Source: Actinomyces minihominis
GTDB lineage: Bacteria; Actinomycetota; Actinomycetes; Actinomycetales; Actinomycetaceae
Assembly (NCBI RefSeq): GCF_900187855.1
Contig: NZ_FYEG01000002.1
Span: 310,001-374,000, forward strand
Length of the DNA stretch: 64,000 nt
Reading direction: 5' to 3'
The position numbers and the translations under genes were made by a program. This document shows, in pieces, positions 27,259 to 35,429 of the stretch; within the stretch, counting starts at the first letter, position 1, and every line of letters starts with the position of its first letter. The notes under the pieces are model-generated. The model worked only from the letters and a program-made list of their open reading frames with translations, was not told where the DNA came from and did no database searches.

Positions 27259-28050
27259 ATGGAATCAGCCACAGCGAAACCGGCGATTGTCCTTCGAGAC
27301 ACCCGCGCAGGCTACCGGGGACACGTCGTCCTCCACGACCTCAACCTGCAGATTGACGAGGGCGAATGCGTCGCCATCACCGGGAACAATGGCTCTGGTA
27401 AGTCAACTCTGCTCAAGACCCTGATCGACACCATTCCTCTGCAAGGAGGTGAGGTCGATGTCCTGGGGTTCACGCGACGGGCCACCCAAGCCCCGGTCGG
27501 TACTGCCCCGTGGTACTCCGTGGGATACGTGCCGCAGCGCCTGGCTTCCGCCGGAGGGATTGAGTCGACGGTCCAGGAGATGGTGCAGTCCGGTCTGCTG
27601 GGAACCGGCCACCTGCGCCTTCCTCGGAACTGGGCAGAGCGTGTCAAGAACGCCCTCGACCTGGTCGGCATGTACCACCGACTTCACGAACCCTTCCAAA
27701 ACCTCTCTGGCGGCCAGCAGCAACGTGTCCTGATTGCCCGAGCCCTGGTGCGCAACCCTTCGCTCATCCTGATGGATGAGCCTCTCACCGGCCTCGACGA
27801 GCACAACCGTCTGCGGCTGAGGGAGATCCTGGAGGCCAGTCTGCTGCGCGGAGCAACCGTGGTGGTCGTCCTCCACGAACTAGGTGAGCTTCGCCCCCTG
27901 ATCACCCGGGAAATCCGTGTTTCAGCTGGCCATATCACGCACGATGGCCCCTGTACCCACGACACACACCAGGATCTGGCGGCCCCGTGGTGGGACCACG
28001 ATCAACTTCACGGCCACGACGCCACGGACGACGAGTTCGAACATGCTTGA
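27259..28050 (+). CDS. znuC: Zinc ABC transporter ATP-binding protein ZnuC
   Basis: ATPase of a metal uptake ABC transporter. 263 aa with Walker A GNNGSGKST, Q-loop YVPQRLA, signature LSGGQQQR, Walker B LILMDEP and an H-loop His. The C-terminal 35 residues are rich in His and Asp (HDTHQD, WDHDQLHGHDATDDEFEHA), which may bind or sense zinc; I infer this from composition. Gene context (permease overlap, zur and Zur box) supports zinc rather than manganese or iron. No substrate-binding znuA gene is next to it. Confidence 0.9.
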   Translation: MESATAKPAIVLRDTRAGYRGHVVLHDLNLQIDEGECVAITGNNGSGKSTLLKTLIDTIPLQGGEVDVLGFTRRATQAPVGTAPWYSVGYVPQRLASAGGIESTVQEMVQSGLLGTGHLRLPRNWAERVKNALDLVGMYHRLHEPFQNLSGGQQQRVLIARALVRNPSLILMDEPLTGLDEHNRLRLREILEASLLRGATVVVVLHELGELRPLITREIRVSAGHITHDGPCTHDTHQDLAAPWWDHDQLHGHDATDDEFEHA

Positions 28051-28894
28051 GCTGATCCTCTCCCCCCTGTTCCTCTACTCCTTCCTCGCGGCGCTGCTCG
28101 TCGGAGTGTCCGCTCCGGTGGTCGGCACCTACCTCGTGCACCGCCGCCTCGCCATGCTTGGTGACGGAATCGGCCACGTCGCCCTCACGGGTGTGGCCGT
28201 GGGCTGGCTGGTCGGATCGTTGGCCAACCTGAGTCCGGTCGATAAGTTTGCTGTCCCCGGTGCCATCATCGCTTCGATTGGGGCCGCGGTCATCATCGAA
28301 CTGGTCCGTCGTTCCGGAAGAACCTCAGCGGACGTCGTCCTCGCCCTTCTTTTCTACGGCGGAATCGCCGCTGGTGTTGTCTTCATCGGACTGGCCGGCG
28401 GTTCTTCAACCCAGTTGAACTCCTACCTTTTTGGTTCCCTCGCCACTGTCTCTCTCGGCGACCTCATCCTGATCGTGGCCATGGCCATCGGCATCTTCGC
28501 CATCGGGATCGGGTTGCGACCCCTCCTGTTCTCCATCACGAATGATGAGGACTTTGCGCGCTCCTCGGGGTTGCCTGTCAACACCCTCTCCATGCTGGTG
28601 GCGGTGATGTCGGCCGTCACCGTGGCCGTCTCGATGCGGGTGGTCGGCGCCCTTCTGGTCTCTGCGATCATGGTGATCCCCGTGGCCACCGCTCAGCTCT
28701 TTGCGACTTCATTCAAAGCCACAATGGGCTACGGAATGCTGATCGGCGGGGTGGTATCCGTGCTGGGGTTGGCGATCACGTTTCAGGTCAACATCTCCCC
28801 CGGCGCCACCATCGTCGTCCTCGCCGTCATCGTTTACGCGGTAACGTTTATGGTCCGCTCCCTACTAGAAAAGTCCAGGAGGGTTTCCCGGTGA
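28043..28894 (+). CDS. znuB: Zinc ABC transporter permease ZnuB
   Basis: 283-aa ABC-3 family permease with about eight hydrophobic segments. Family features are LVGVSAPVVGTYLVHRRLAMLGDGIGHVALTGVAVGW near the start, STQLNSYLFGSLATVS, and RVVGALLVSAIMVIPVATA. ATG at 28043 is chosen because it begins MLELILSPLFLYSF, as in other ZnuB proteins, and overlaps the end of znuC by 8 nt. The last codons overlap zur by GTGA. The three genes are clearly one transcription unit. Confidence 0.92.
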   Translation: MLELILSPLFLYSFLAALLVGVSAPVVGTYLVHRRLAMLGDGIGHVALTGVAVGWLVGSLANLSPVDKFAVPGAIIASIGAAVIIELVRRSGRTSADVVLALLFYGGIAAGVVFIGLAGGSSTQLNSYLFGSLATVSLGDLILIVAMAIGIFAIGIGLRPLLFSITNDEDFARSSGLPVNTLSMLVAVMSAVTVAVSMRVVGALLVSAIMVIPVATAQLFATSFKATMGYGMLIGGVVSVLGLAITFQVNISPGATIVVLAVIVYAVTFMVRSLLEKSRRVSR

Positions 28895-29325
28895 CCGACA
28901 TCAGCATCCCTTCAACGGCGCCACAGCAGCGCATGTCAAAGCAGCGTCGCGCCATCCTTGACGACCTCGAAGCCAACCCGACATTTCGCAATGCGCGTGA
29001 TATTCACGCCTCACTCGAAATGGCGGGAGGCTCGGCTGGACTTGCCACGGTGTACCGCAACCTCCAGGTCCTGGAAGAGGCCGGTCTGGTTGACGGTGTG
29101 CGCAGTGAAACCGGTGAGATGCTCTACCGGGCCTGCGCCGATCTCGACCACCACCACCACCTCATGTGCTCGGAGTGTGGCAGGGCGGAAGAAGTCGAAC
29201 TGGACGGAATGGAACTCGCTATACAAGAATTAGCCAGTAGGCACGGCTACCAGCTTTTGGATCACACCCTTGAACTGGTTGGGTTGTGTAAGCAGTGCAG
29301 AGATGATCAATTGGGGGAAGCATGA
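28891..29325 (+). CDS. zur: Fur-family repressor, probably zinc uptake regulator Zur
   Basis: 144 aa. The winged-helix N-terminus is SKQRRAILDDLEANPTFRNARDIH, then GLATVYRNLQVLEEAGLVD. The dimerisation domain has DHHHHLMCSECGR and CKQCR, the two CxxC pairs of the structural zinc site. GTG at 28891 overlaps the znuB stop and has AGGAGG 8 nt upstream. Assignment as Zur rather than Fur rests on the operon and on the Zur box at 27225-27239, so the protein probably represses its own operon when zinc is plentiful. Confidence 0.92.
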   Translation: MTDISIPSTAPQQRMSKQRRAILDDLEANPTFRNARDIHASLEMAGGSAGLATVYRNLQVLEEAGLVDGVRSETGEMLYRACADLDHHHHLMCSECGRAEEVELDGMELAIQELASRHGYQLLDHTLELVGLCKQCRDDQLGEA

Positions 29326-29834
29326 TACCGGACTGGGCACAATCAGGACTACCGCTGGTTGGTTTCCTGTTCGTGGTGGTCTTCTTCCGCGCGCAGGGGA
29401 CGTACTGGCTGGCCCGCTCCATCCCCGCCGCCGTGACAAGGTGGGGGGCTGACTCGAAGCGCTTCTCCGGCCTTGCCAAGTGGGTCAACGGTCCGGTGCC
29501 CGCTAAGGGCAAGAGGATTCTTGAGAACTGGGGCATCATCTCCATCCCCCTCTGCTTCCTCACCGTCGGCACCCAGACTGCAGTCCTGGCTGGTTGCGGA
29601 CTGGTTCGGATGAACTGGGGCAAGTTCACCGCCGCCATGCTCCCCGGCGCCGTCGCCTGGGCTTTCCTCTACGGCTACGGCCTCCTGGCCGTGTGGATGA
29701 CCGTACTCAAAGCCGTAGCTGGATCCCCCTGGGCCTGGGCCATCCTCGCCGCTCTGGTCGGCACCATTCTTGTCATCAAGAACCGATCCAAAATTAAGAC
29801 CGCAGCTCTCTCACTGGCCGGACCCGCGCACTAA
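29322..29834 (+). CDS. DedA/VTT-like small membrane protein
   Basis: 170 aa, start overlapping zur by ATGA. It has about four hydrophobic stretches: LPLVGFLFVVVFF (about 10-22), GIISIPLCFLTVGTQTAVLAGCGLV, AAMLPGAVAWAFLYGYGLLAV and WAWAILAALVGTILVI. A family-like element is RAQGTYWLAR near residue 23. The TQTAVLAGCGLVRMNWGKF section resembles the re-entrant loop region of VTT/DedA proteins, but it is shorter than usual. A membrane role coupled to zinc supply or envelope lipid transport is inference from the operon. Confidence 0.6.
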   Translation: MIPDWAQSGLPLVGFLFVVVFFRAQGTYWLARSIPAAVTRWGADSKRFSGLAKWVNGPVPAKGKRILENWGIISIPLCFLTVGTQTAVLAGCGLVRMNWGKFTAAMLPGAVAWAFLYGYGLLAVWMTVLKAVAGSPWAWAILAALVGTILVIKNRSKIKTAALSLAGPAH

Positions 29835-29898
29835 ACCCGCCCTAGTCCCGCACTGGCTTCCGCAATTAGGCTTTCCTCAAGTCACTAGAGGGGGAACC

Positions 29899-30351
29899 AT
29901 GGCAGATAGGCACCGGTCTGAAAGCAGTGGATTTAGCGCCGCCGAACGCGAATCGATGAAGCAGCGTGCCGCAGAACTGCGGGCGGAAAAAGCCGATGGA
30001 AAAGGAGCTGCCAAGCGGGCGCGCGAACTTCAGGCCTGTGAGGACGCGATTGGTTTGCTCGATGGCACCGACCGTGAGATTGCTGATCTTCTGCACCGGA
30101 TCGTCCACGAGTTTGCTCCCGAACTAGATCCGAAGACCTGGTACGGCTTTCCCTCTTACGCCAAGGATGGGAAGGTCGTTGTCTTCTTCCAGCCCGCTTC
30201 ACGCTTCAAAGCCCGCTACGCCACCGTCGGGTTCAACGAAGACGCCCACCTTGACGAGGGCGTGATGTGGCCGACCTCGTTCGCTGTCATTGAGGTCAAC
30301 GCTGCCGTCGAGAAGCATCTCACCGACCTCGTCCTCAAGGCCGTCAGCTAG
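29899..30351 (+). CDS. DUF1801-family protein (YdhG-like)
   Basis: 150 aa starting MADRHRSESSGFSAAERESMK, with an in-frame upstream extension rejected because AGAGGGGGA lies just before this ATG. The N-terminal third is a basic helix (RAAELRAEKADGKGAAKR). The core EIADLLHRIVHEFAPELDPKTWYGFPSYAKDGKVVVFFQPAS matches the DUF1801 fold. Related Bacillus proteins have been linked to iron delivery, but no specific function can be given. Its end overlaps uppS on the opposite strand by 8 nt. Confidence 0.8.
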   Translation: MADRHRSESSGFSAAERESMKQRAAELRAEKADGKGAAKRARELQACEDAIGLLDGTDREIADLLHRIVHEFAPELDPKTWYGFPSYAKDGKVVVFFQPASRFKARYATVGFNEDAHLDEGVMWPTSFAVIEVNAAVEKHLTDLVLKAVS

Positions 30352-31150
30352 TTGGGGCCTGGTCCTCCCCGACGGCATCGATAGCTCCCCCGAAGCGTCG
30401 GTCTCGGTCCTGGAAGGCCTGCAGGCGCTCCCAGAGCTCTTCCCTCCCAAACTCGGGCCAGGGAACGGGGACGAAGTCAAGCTCTGCATACGCTAGCTGC
30501 CAGAGCAGGAAGTTGGAAATTCGGGACTCCCCCGAGGTGCGGATCAGCAGGTCAACATCGGGGACATCTGCCGCATAGAGGTGCGAGGCTATGTCGGCCT
30601 CACGGATTGACGACGCCTTCCGCTTGCCATCAGCTACCTCTTGGGCCAGATCCCGGGCCGCATCGGCGATTTCAGCGCGACCCCCGTAGTTGATGCAGAG
30701 CAACAGCTCTGTCTTGGTGTTGTGCTTCGTCTTCTCTTCGGCGGTCCGCAGCTCTTTAAGCACCGACTTCCACAGCCGAGGACGCCGCCCCACCCAGCGC
30801 ACCCGCACCCCCCAGTCATTCAGGCGGTCGGTGTGTTTGCGGATAACATCGCGTGAGTAGCCCATCAGGAAGCTGACCTCAGCTGGCGAACGCTTCCAGT
30901 TCTCGGTGGAGAAGGCGTACATCGAAATATACTTCACCCCGGCCTCAACAGCGCCGGCGACGGTGTCCATCAGAGCCAGCTCTCCGGCCCTGTGCCCCTC
31001 GGTCCTCGGCAACCCACGGGCATTAGCCCAGCGGCCATTTCCATCCATGATCACCGCCACGTGCTGGGGCACATGACCAATGAGGCCCTGCGGCAGGGTA
31101 GCCGAGCCTTCGCCGGGAGCAGCCAGCTGCTGGGTTGGAGTGCGGTCCAC
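30344..31150 (-). CDS. uppS: Isoprenyl transferase (undecaprenyl diphosphate synthase)
   Basis: Cis-prenyltransferase building the lipid carrier for cell-wall synthesis. 268 aa: HVAVIMDGNGRWANARGLPRTEGH with the catalytic Asp, ISMYAFSTENWKRSPAEV, LLCINYGGRAEI, DLLIRTSGESRISNFLLWQLAYAEL and WPEFGREEL. All classical regions are intact. GTG at 31150 has AGGAGG upstream, overlapping the stop region of the peptidase gene, so the two are probably co-translated. Confidence 0.95.
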   Translation of the reverse strand: MDRTPTQQLAAPGEGSATLPQGLIGHVPQHVAVIMDGNGRWANARGLPRTEGHRAGELALMDTVAGAVEAGVKYISMYAFSTENWKRSPAEVSFLMGYSRDVIRKHTDRLNDWGVRVRWVGRRPRLWKSVLKELRTAEEKTKHNTKTELLLCINYGGRAEIADAARDLAQEVADGKRKASSIREADIASHLYAADVPDVDLLIRTSGESRISNFLLWQLAYAELDFVPVPWPEFGREELWERLQAFQDRDRRFGGAIDAVGEDQAPTS

Positions 31151-31159
31151 CTCGACCTC

Positions 31160-32668
31160 CTACTTGACGGACCGTTTGAAGCCGTTGCGCATCCCGTTGC
31201 TACTGATCAGCAACACACTGTCCAACGCAGCATCGGTGTGGGTACGTACCACCTGGGAGATCTCTTCATTCCCCGCTTCGAGGACCTTCTGAACAGCCTG
31301 CTCGTCCTCAGCAGACGCTTCTGCCATAAGGGCGTCGGTACGTTTGACCATGGCGTGCCCGGCGGCCTGTGCAGCCTGCTGGTACTCGTCAATCACGTTG
31401 ATGGTCTCAAAGTAGTGGGCATCGGCCAGGGCCGCAATCAGGCGACTGGCCCAGTAGAAGCTGTCTGTGTCGACCCTGCCCGTGGTGTTCGAAAGGTAGT
31501 CCGGCATCTTCGAGACGTTGGTGTAGAGGGGAACCAATGCGTTGAAGGGGTTGGAGGCGTAGGCCATCCACTGAACGGCCCGTGAAGACTCTGGACGGTA
31601 GGGACGAATCTGCAAGACCGCCAGCTGACTGTGCCGGTTTACACCGATGGGGCGGAACAGGCTTCGTTCCTCCTCGGTGCCAACGGTTGAGTACGGGTCG
31701 TAGACCGTGCCCTGGAAGTGGGAGGAGAGCAGGTACTTGATGTCCTCGATGGTGATCTTGCGTTCCGGAACGCGGCACCAGGGCAGGTTGTCAGAGTCGG
31801 GCTTTAGCCGAGGGTCCGCTCCCTGCCAGTCGGGACTGTTCGGGTTCAACTTCTTCTGGATGAACCAGGCCCTCGGGGTGTTGTAGACATGATCGGCATC
31901 CGAGTGGGAACCAAAGGCATCACGGGGATTGAGGTTCCCGCCCCGGGAAAGGTCGAGGAAGTTGTCATCGATAAATGTCTTGAGGTCGGCGGAAGCCAGG
32001 AAGTTCCGCCCCTCTCCGAGCGCATCATCAAGGTCGAACTCATCAATCCCCAGCTGGTTTGGCATGGTGACATAGACGTCGTCGGGAACGCGACGGGCGA
32101 TCCAGTGGTGTCCCCCCACCGTTTCCAGCCACCAGATCTCATCGACGTCAGAGAAGGCGATCCCGTTCATCTCATAGGTCCCGTGCTGCTCAAGAAGAGC
32201 CCCGAGCCGCAGGACTCCCTCACGCGCTGAGTTGATGTAGGGCAGCACCAGGGTGACGAAGTCTTCCTCACCGATTCCCCCCGGAACCTCGGGGACGTAC
32301 CCGTCCTCTCCGGGGGTCCCCTGAGCAGGCTGCAGTTCAACGAGGGGGTCCGCGCCGAGCACCCGTTCGTTGCTGGTGAGAGTTTCCGTTGCGCTCATGG
32401 CGACGTTTGCTGAGTTGATACCGGCCTGCGCCCACAGTCCCTTATCAAGCAGAGCGTTGGGGGCTGCGGAGTACCGCATCGGGTCATCCGGCAGGTCGAT
32501 GGTGACGTGGGAGAGAACACTGGTGTAGGTGCGAGGTTGGTCTTCCGGGTGAACGATTACCACCCGCTTGGGGTTGAAAATGCCGGTCGGCGAGTCCTCA
32601 TTTCTAGCCACAATGGTTGACCCGTCGTAGCTAGCGTTTTTGCCCACCAGAATTGTCGTGCAGCCCAT
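31160..32668 (-). CDS. pepD: C69-family dipeptidase
   Basis: Ntn-hydrolase dipeptidase acting on short peptides. 502 aa. The N-terminal MGCTTILVGKNASYDGSTIVARNED places the expected nucleophile Cys3 at the front, typical of family C69. It also has NANVAMSATETL-like residues near 80-95, EVWWLETVGGHHW-like residues near 185, and FRPIGVNRHSQLAVLQIRP late in the chain. No signal peptide is seen, so it is cytoplasmic. AAGGAGG precedes ATG. It sits between recO and uppS, an unusual insertion into the common recO-uppS pair. Confidence 0.92.
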   Translation of the reverse strand: MGCTTILVGKNASYDGSTIVARNEDSPTGIFNPKRVVIVHPEDQPRTYTSVLSHVTIDLPDDPMRYSAAPNALLDKGLWAQAGINSANVAMSATETLTSNERVLGADPLVELQPAQGTPGEDGYVPEVPGGIGEEDFVTLVLPYINSAREGVLRLGALLEQHGTYEMNGIAFSDVDEIWWLETVGGHHWIARRVPDDVYVTMPNQLGIDEFDLDDALGEGRNFLASADLKTFIDDNFLDLSRGGNLNPRDAFGSHSDADHVYNTPRAWFIQKKLNPNSPDWQGADPRLKPDSDNLPWCRVPERKITIEDIKYLLSSHFQGTVYDPYSTVGTEEERSLFRPIGVNRHSQLAVLQIRPYRPESSRAVQWMAYASNPFNALVPLYTNVSKMPDYLSNTTGRVDTDSFYWASRLIAALADAHYFETINVIDEYQQAAQAAGHAMVKRTDALMAEASAEDEQAVQKVLEAGNEEISQVVRTHTDAALDSVLLISSNGMRNGFKRSVK

Positions 32669-32735
32669 CGGGACCTCCTTGAATCAACTGACCAATAATA
32701 TGCCCGGTCCCAGCTGCTGCCAGACCGCAGACCCG

Positions 32736-33485
32736 CTACTTCTCGTTGGGCTCAAGACTGGCGAAAGGCAGAGCCTTGAGCCGGTGTTCCAACTGCCACT
32801 GGACGGAGGCCCCAGAAAGATCAAGGGCTTCTCCCCACAGCTGTTGCGGCTGGGCCTGCGCTAGCGGCCAGTCGGCCCGCAGTAGCGCATCCATCAGGAC
32901 CAGCACCCCCGGGTTGACCCGCACGGCGTCCTCGGTGGGGCACTCATCGCACAGGCTTCCTCCCGCACTGGCAGAAAAGTGACCGTGCCACCCCGGGGTT
33001 TCACAGTGTGCGCACGCGTCCAATGTGGGGCGCCATCCCTCCAGTGCGGAGAGCCGGAGCAGGTACGAGGCCGCAATAAGGGCCGGTGGTCTGCTGCCCG
33101 AAGCTAGCGCATGAAGGGCTCCGTGAAGTAGCGCGAACTGTTCGGGAGAGGCGAGCTCGTGCCCCTCGGTAATCCTCTGTGCGCCCTCAACGATTAGCTT
33201 GGCGTTCGTGAAGGCGCCGTACTGCTGCGCGATCGCGGACGAGTAGGCCGAAATCGTTTCAGCCTGCGTCAAAGTCACCAGTTCACTGCGTCCGCGATAG
33301 CACTGCACATCAACCAGATTAAACGACTGAAGGCGCGCCCCAAACTTTGAAGAGGTACGGCGAATCCCCTTGGCGACCGCCCGGAACTGTCCGGTCTTTT
33401 CACCCAGTAGAACGAGAATCCGGTCTGCTTCTCCCAGTTTGTAGGTGCGCAGGACAATCGCCCTATCGCGAAAGGACTTCTGCAC
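32736..33485 (-). CDS. recO: DNA repair protein RecO
   Basis: Mediator that loads RecA with RecR and anneals SSB-coated DNA. 249 aa: an N-terminal OB-fold (FRDRAIVLRTYKLGEADRILVLLGEKTGQFRAVAKGIRR), a central helical domain, and a zinc finger CAHCETPG ... LCDECP (four Cys) near residues 165-195. GTG at 33485 follows the leuA stop immediately. The length is normal. Confidence 0.94.
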   Translation of the reverse strand: MQKSFRDRAIVLRTYKLGEADRILVLLGEKTGQFRAVAKGIRRTSSKFGARLQSFNLVDVQCYRGRSELVTLTQAETISAYSSAIAQQYGAFTNAKLIVEGAQRITEGHELASPEQFALLHGALHALASGSRPPALIAASYLLRLSALEGWRPTLDACAHCETPGWHGHFSASAGGSLCDECPTEDAVRVNPGVLVLMDALLRADWPLAQAQPQQLWGEALDLSGASVQWQLEHRLKALPFASLEPNEK

Positions 33486-35234
33486 TTATCGCAGAGCTCG
33501 GTTCAAAGCTGAAATGATGGCCTTGTAGGATGCCCGCGCGATAGAGGAGTCAATGCCGACCCCCCAGACGTTCTTCCCCGCAATCGATGCCTCAATGTAA
33601 GAGGCCGCATCGGCACCCTTACCCGAGGACATGGCGTGCTCGGAGTAGTCAAGAACCCTGAGGTCAAAGCCTAGTGAACGCAAACCCTCAACGAACGCAT
33701 CGACGGGACCACTGCCACTGGCGGTCATGATCTGCTGGGCGCCCCTGTCGAAGATCTCCGCACGAAGCTGAGCGCCCGAATCATCCGAGGTGACGGTTGA
33801 TCGCCCGAGGACGAAGCGACCCCAGGGTTCAAGCCCCGCACAGGAGTCGTTGGGTAGGTAAGCATCGGCAAAGATGCGCCACATGGTTTCCGCGTCGATC
33901 TCTCCGCCCATCGCCTCGGTCTGGGCCTGGACGATCTGGGAGAACTCAATCTGCAGGCGACGCGGCAGTTCCAGTGCATGGACGGAGGACATGATGAAGG
34001 CGACACCCCCCTTGCCCGACTGGGAGTTGACGCGAACCACGGCCTCGTATGAGCGACCCACATCGTGCGGGTCGATCGGCAGGTAGGGAATCTGCCAGAG
34101 AACCGCTTCATCCGAACCGGCCTCAGTCATCTGATCCTCACGGACGGCGAACCCCTTACGGATGGCGTCCTGGTGAGAGCCGGAGAAAGATGTGTAGACA
34201 AGGTCTCCCGCATACGGGGTGCGGGCGTGGACCTCCATACCCGTGCAGTACTCAACCGTGCGACGAACCTCGTCAATGTTCGAAAGGTCGACCTGGGGGT
34301 TGACTCCCTGCGTGTACAGGTTCAGTGCCAGCGTGACGAGGTCGACGTTGCCGGTACGTTCACCGTGGCTGAAAAGGCAGCCCTCAACGCGGTCGGCCCC
34401 CGCGAGAAGCGCGAGTTCCGCAGCTGCAACAGCCGTGCCGCGGTCGTTGTGGGGGTGAACCGAGATGGTGACAAACTCTCGTCGAGAGATGTTTTTGGAC
34501 ATCCATTCGACCTGGTCGGCGTAGACGTTCGGAGTGGCGCGTTCGATGGTGGCGGGAAGATTGAGGATGATCTCGCGGCCCGGTCCCGGCTGCCAAACAT
34601 CCATGACAGCTTCGCAGACCTGCAGGGCAAACTCCGGTTCAGTATCAATGAAGATCTCTGGTGAGTACTCAAATCCGAAGATCGTTTCATCCCCGAGGAG
34701 GCGCTCGGCCTCCTCCATCACGGTGCGGGTTCCCTGCTGGGCGAGGGCGATCGTCTGCGCCTTATCGTTACGGAACACGACCTCGCGAAACAGCGGTGAA
34801 GTGGCGTTGTAAAGGTGTACCGTGGCCCGCTTCAGACCGACAAGGGACTCGATGGTGCGGGTAATAATGTCGGGGCGTGACTGGGTGAGGACGGAGACTG
34901 TCACGTCATCGGGCACGGCTCCGGAGTCGACCAGGGAGCGGACGAAGTCGAAGTCTGTCTGGGAGGCGGCGGGGAAGCCAATCTCTATTTCCTTGTAACC
35001 CATACGCACCAGCAGGTCGAACATGAGGCGCTTCCGTGAGGGATCCATGGGTTCAACCAGGGACTGATTGCCGTCACGAAGGTCGGTGGTGAGCCACCGA
35101 GGAGCCACTGTGATCTGCTGGGACGGCCAGCTGCGCTCCTGAAGCAGCGGCGGATTGGTTTCAAGGAAAGGCCGGTACTTTGAGACCGGCATTGCGGAGT
35201 CTTGCTGGAAGTTTTCGGGACCACTGGTGAGCAT
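33486..35234 (-). CDS. leuA: 2-isopropylmalate synthase
   Basis: First committed step of leucine synthesis: acetyl-CoA plus 2-oxoisovalerate gives 2-isopropylmalate. 582 aa of the actinobacterial LeuA type. The catalytic barrel contains LTTDLRDGNQSLVEPMDPSRK, GYKEIEIGFPAASQTDFDF, ISVHPHNDRGTA and CLFSHGERTGNVDL. The C-terminal regulatory domain, which usually binds leucine for feedback control, follows from about residue 430. A 195-bp leader separates it from the upstream LssY-like gene. A 24-codon upstream ORF in that leader is listed separately. Confidence 0.96.
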   Translation of the reverse strand: MLTSGPENFQQDSAMPVSKYRPFLETNPPLLQERSWPSQQITVAPRWLTTDLRDGNQSLVEPMDPSRKRLMFDLLVRMGYKEIEIGFPAASQTDFDFVRSLVDSGAVPDDVTVSVLTQSRPDIITRTIESLVGLKRATVHLYNATSPLFREVVFRNDKAQTIALAQQGTRTVMEEAERLLGDETIFGFEYSPEIFIDTEPEFALQVCEAVMDVWQPGPGREIILNLPATIERATPNVYADQVEWMSKNISRREFVTISVHPHNDRGTAVAAAELALLAGADRVEGCLFSHGERTGNVDLVTLALNLYTQGVNPQVDLSNIDEVRRTVEYCTGMEVHARTPYAGDLVYTSFSGSHQDAIRKGFAVREDQMTEAGSDEAVLWQIPYLPIDPHDVGRSYEAVVRVNSQSGKGGVAFIMSSVHALELPRRLQIEFSQIVQAQTEAMGGEIDAETMWRIFADAYLPNDSCAGLEPWGRFVLGRSTVTSDDSGAQLRAEIFDRGAQQIMTASGSGPVDAFVEGLRSLGFDLRVLDYSEHAMSSGKGADAASYIEASIAGKNVWGVGIDSSIARASYKAIISALNRALR

Positions 35235-35326
35235 CTGTTTGCTTTCTTAGCCTTGAAGTTACAGATGATCGGAACGACAAACTCCGCGACGTGCCTTCCG
35301 ATCTGGACTAGGCTTCGCCGCGGCAG

Positions 35327-35401
35327 CTAAGCAGCATGTTCTGTGTGGTCACGGTCGCAATCTATCGCGATCCTTACAGTGGCGCAAACAGGTTTCAGCA
35401 T
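35327..35401 (-). other. Short upstream ORF in the leuA leader (24 codons)
   Basis: ATG at 35401 opens a 24-codon frame reading MLKPVCATVRIAI, then DCDRDHTEHAA and TAG, ending 92 nt before leuA. It has a weak AGG 6 nt upstream and no run of Leu codons, so it is not a typical leucine attenuator peptide. It contains two Cys and two His codons. It may be chance. Confidence 0.2.
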
Positions 35402-35429
35402 GAGACCTGATCTGAACCTGCGCTGATCC

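Noticed and set aside
35235-35429. Leucine attenuator upstream of leuA
   Set aside because: The only short frame (35327-35401) has no run of Leu codons and no terminator hairpin with a T-tract follows it.
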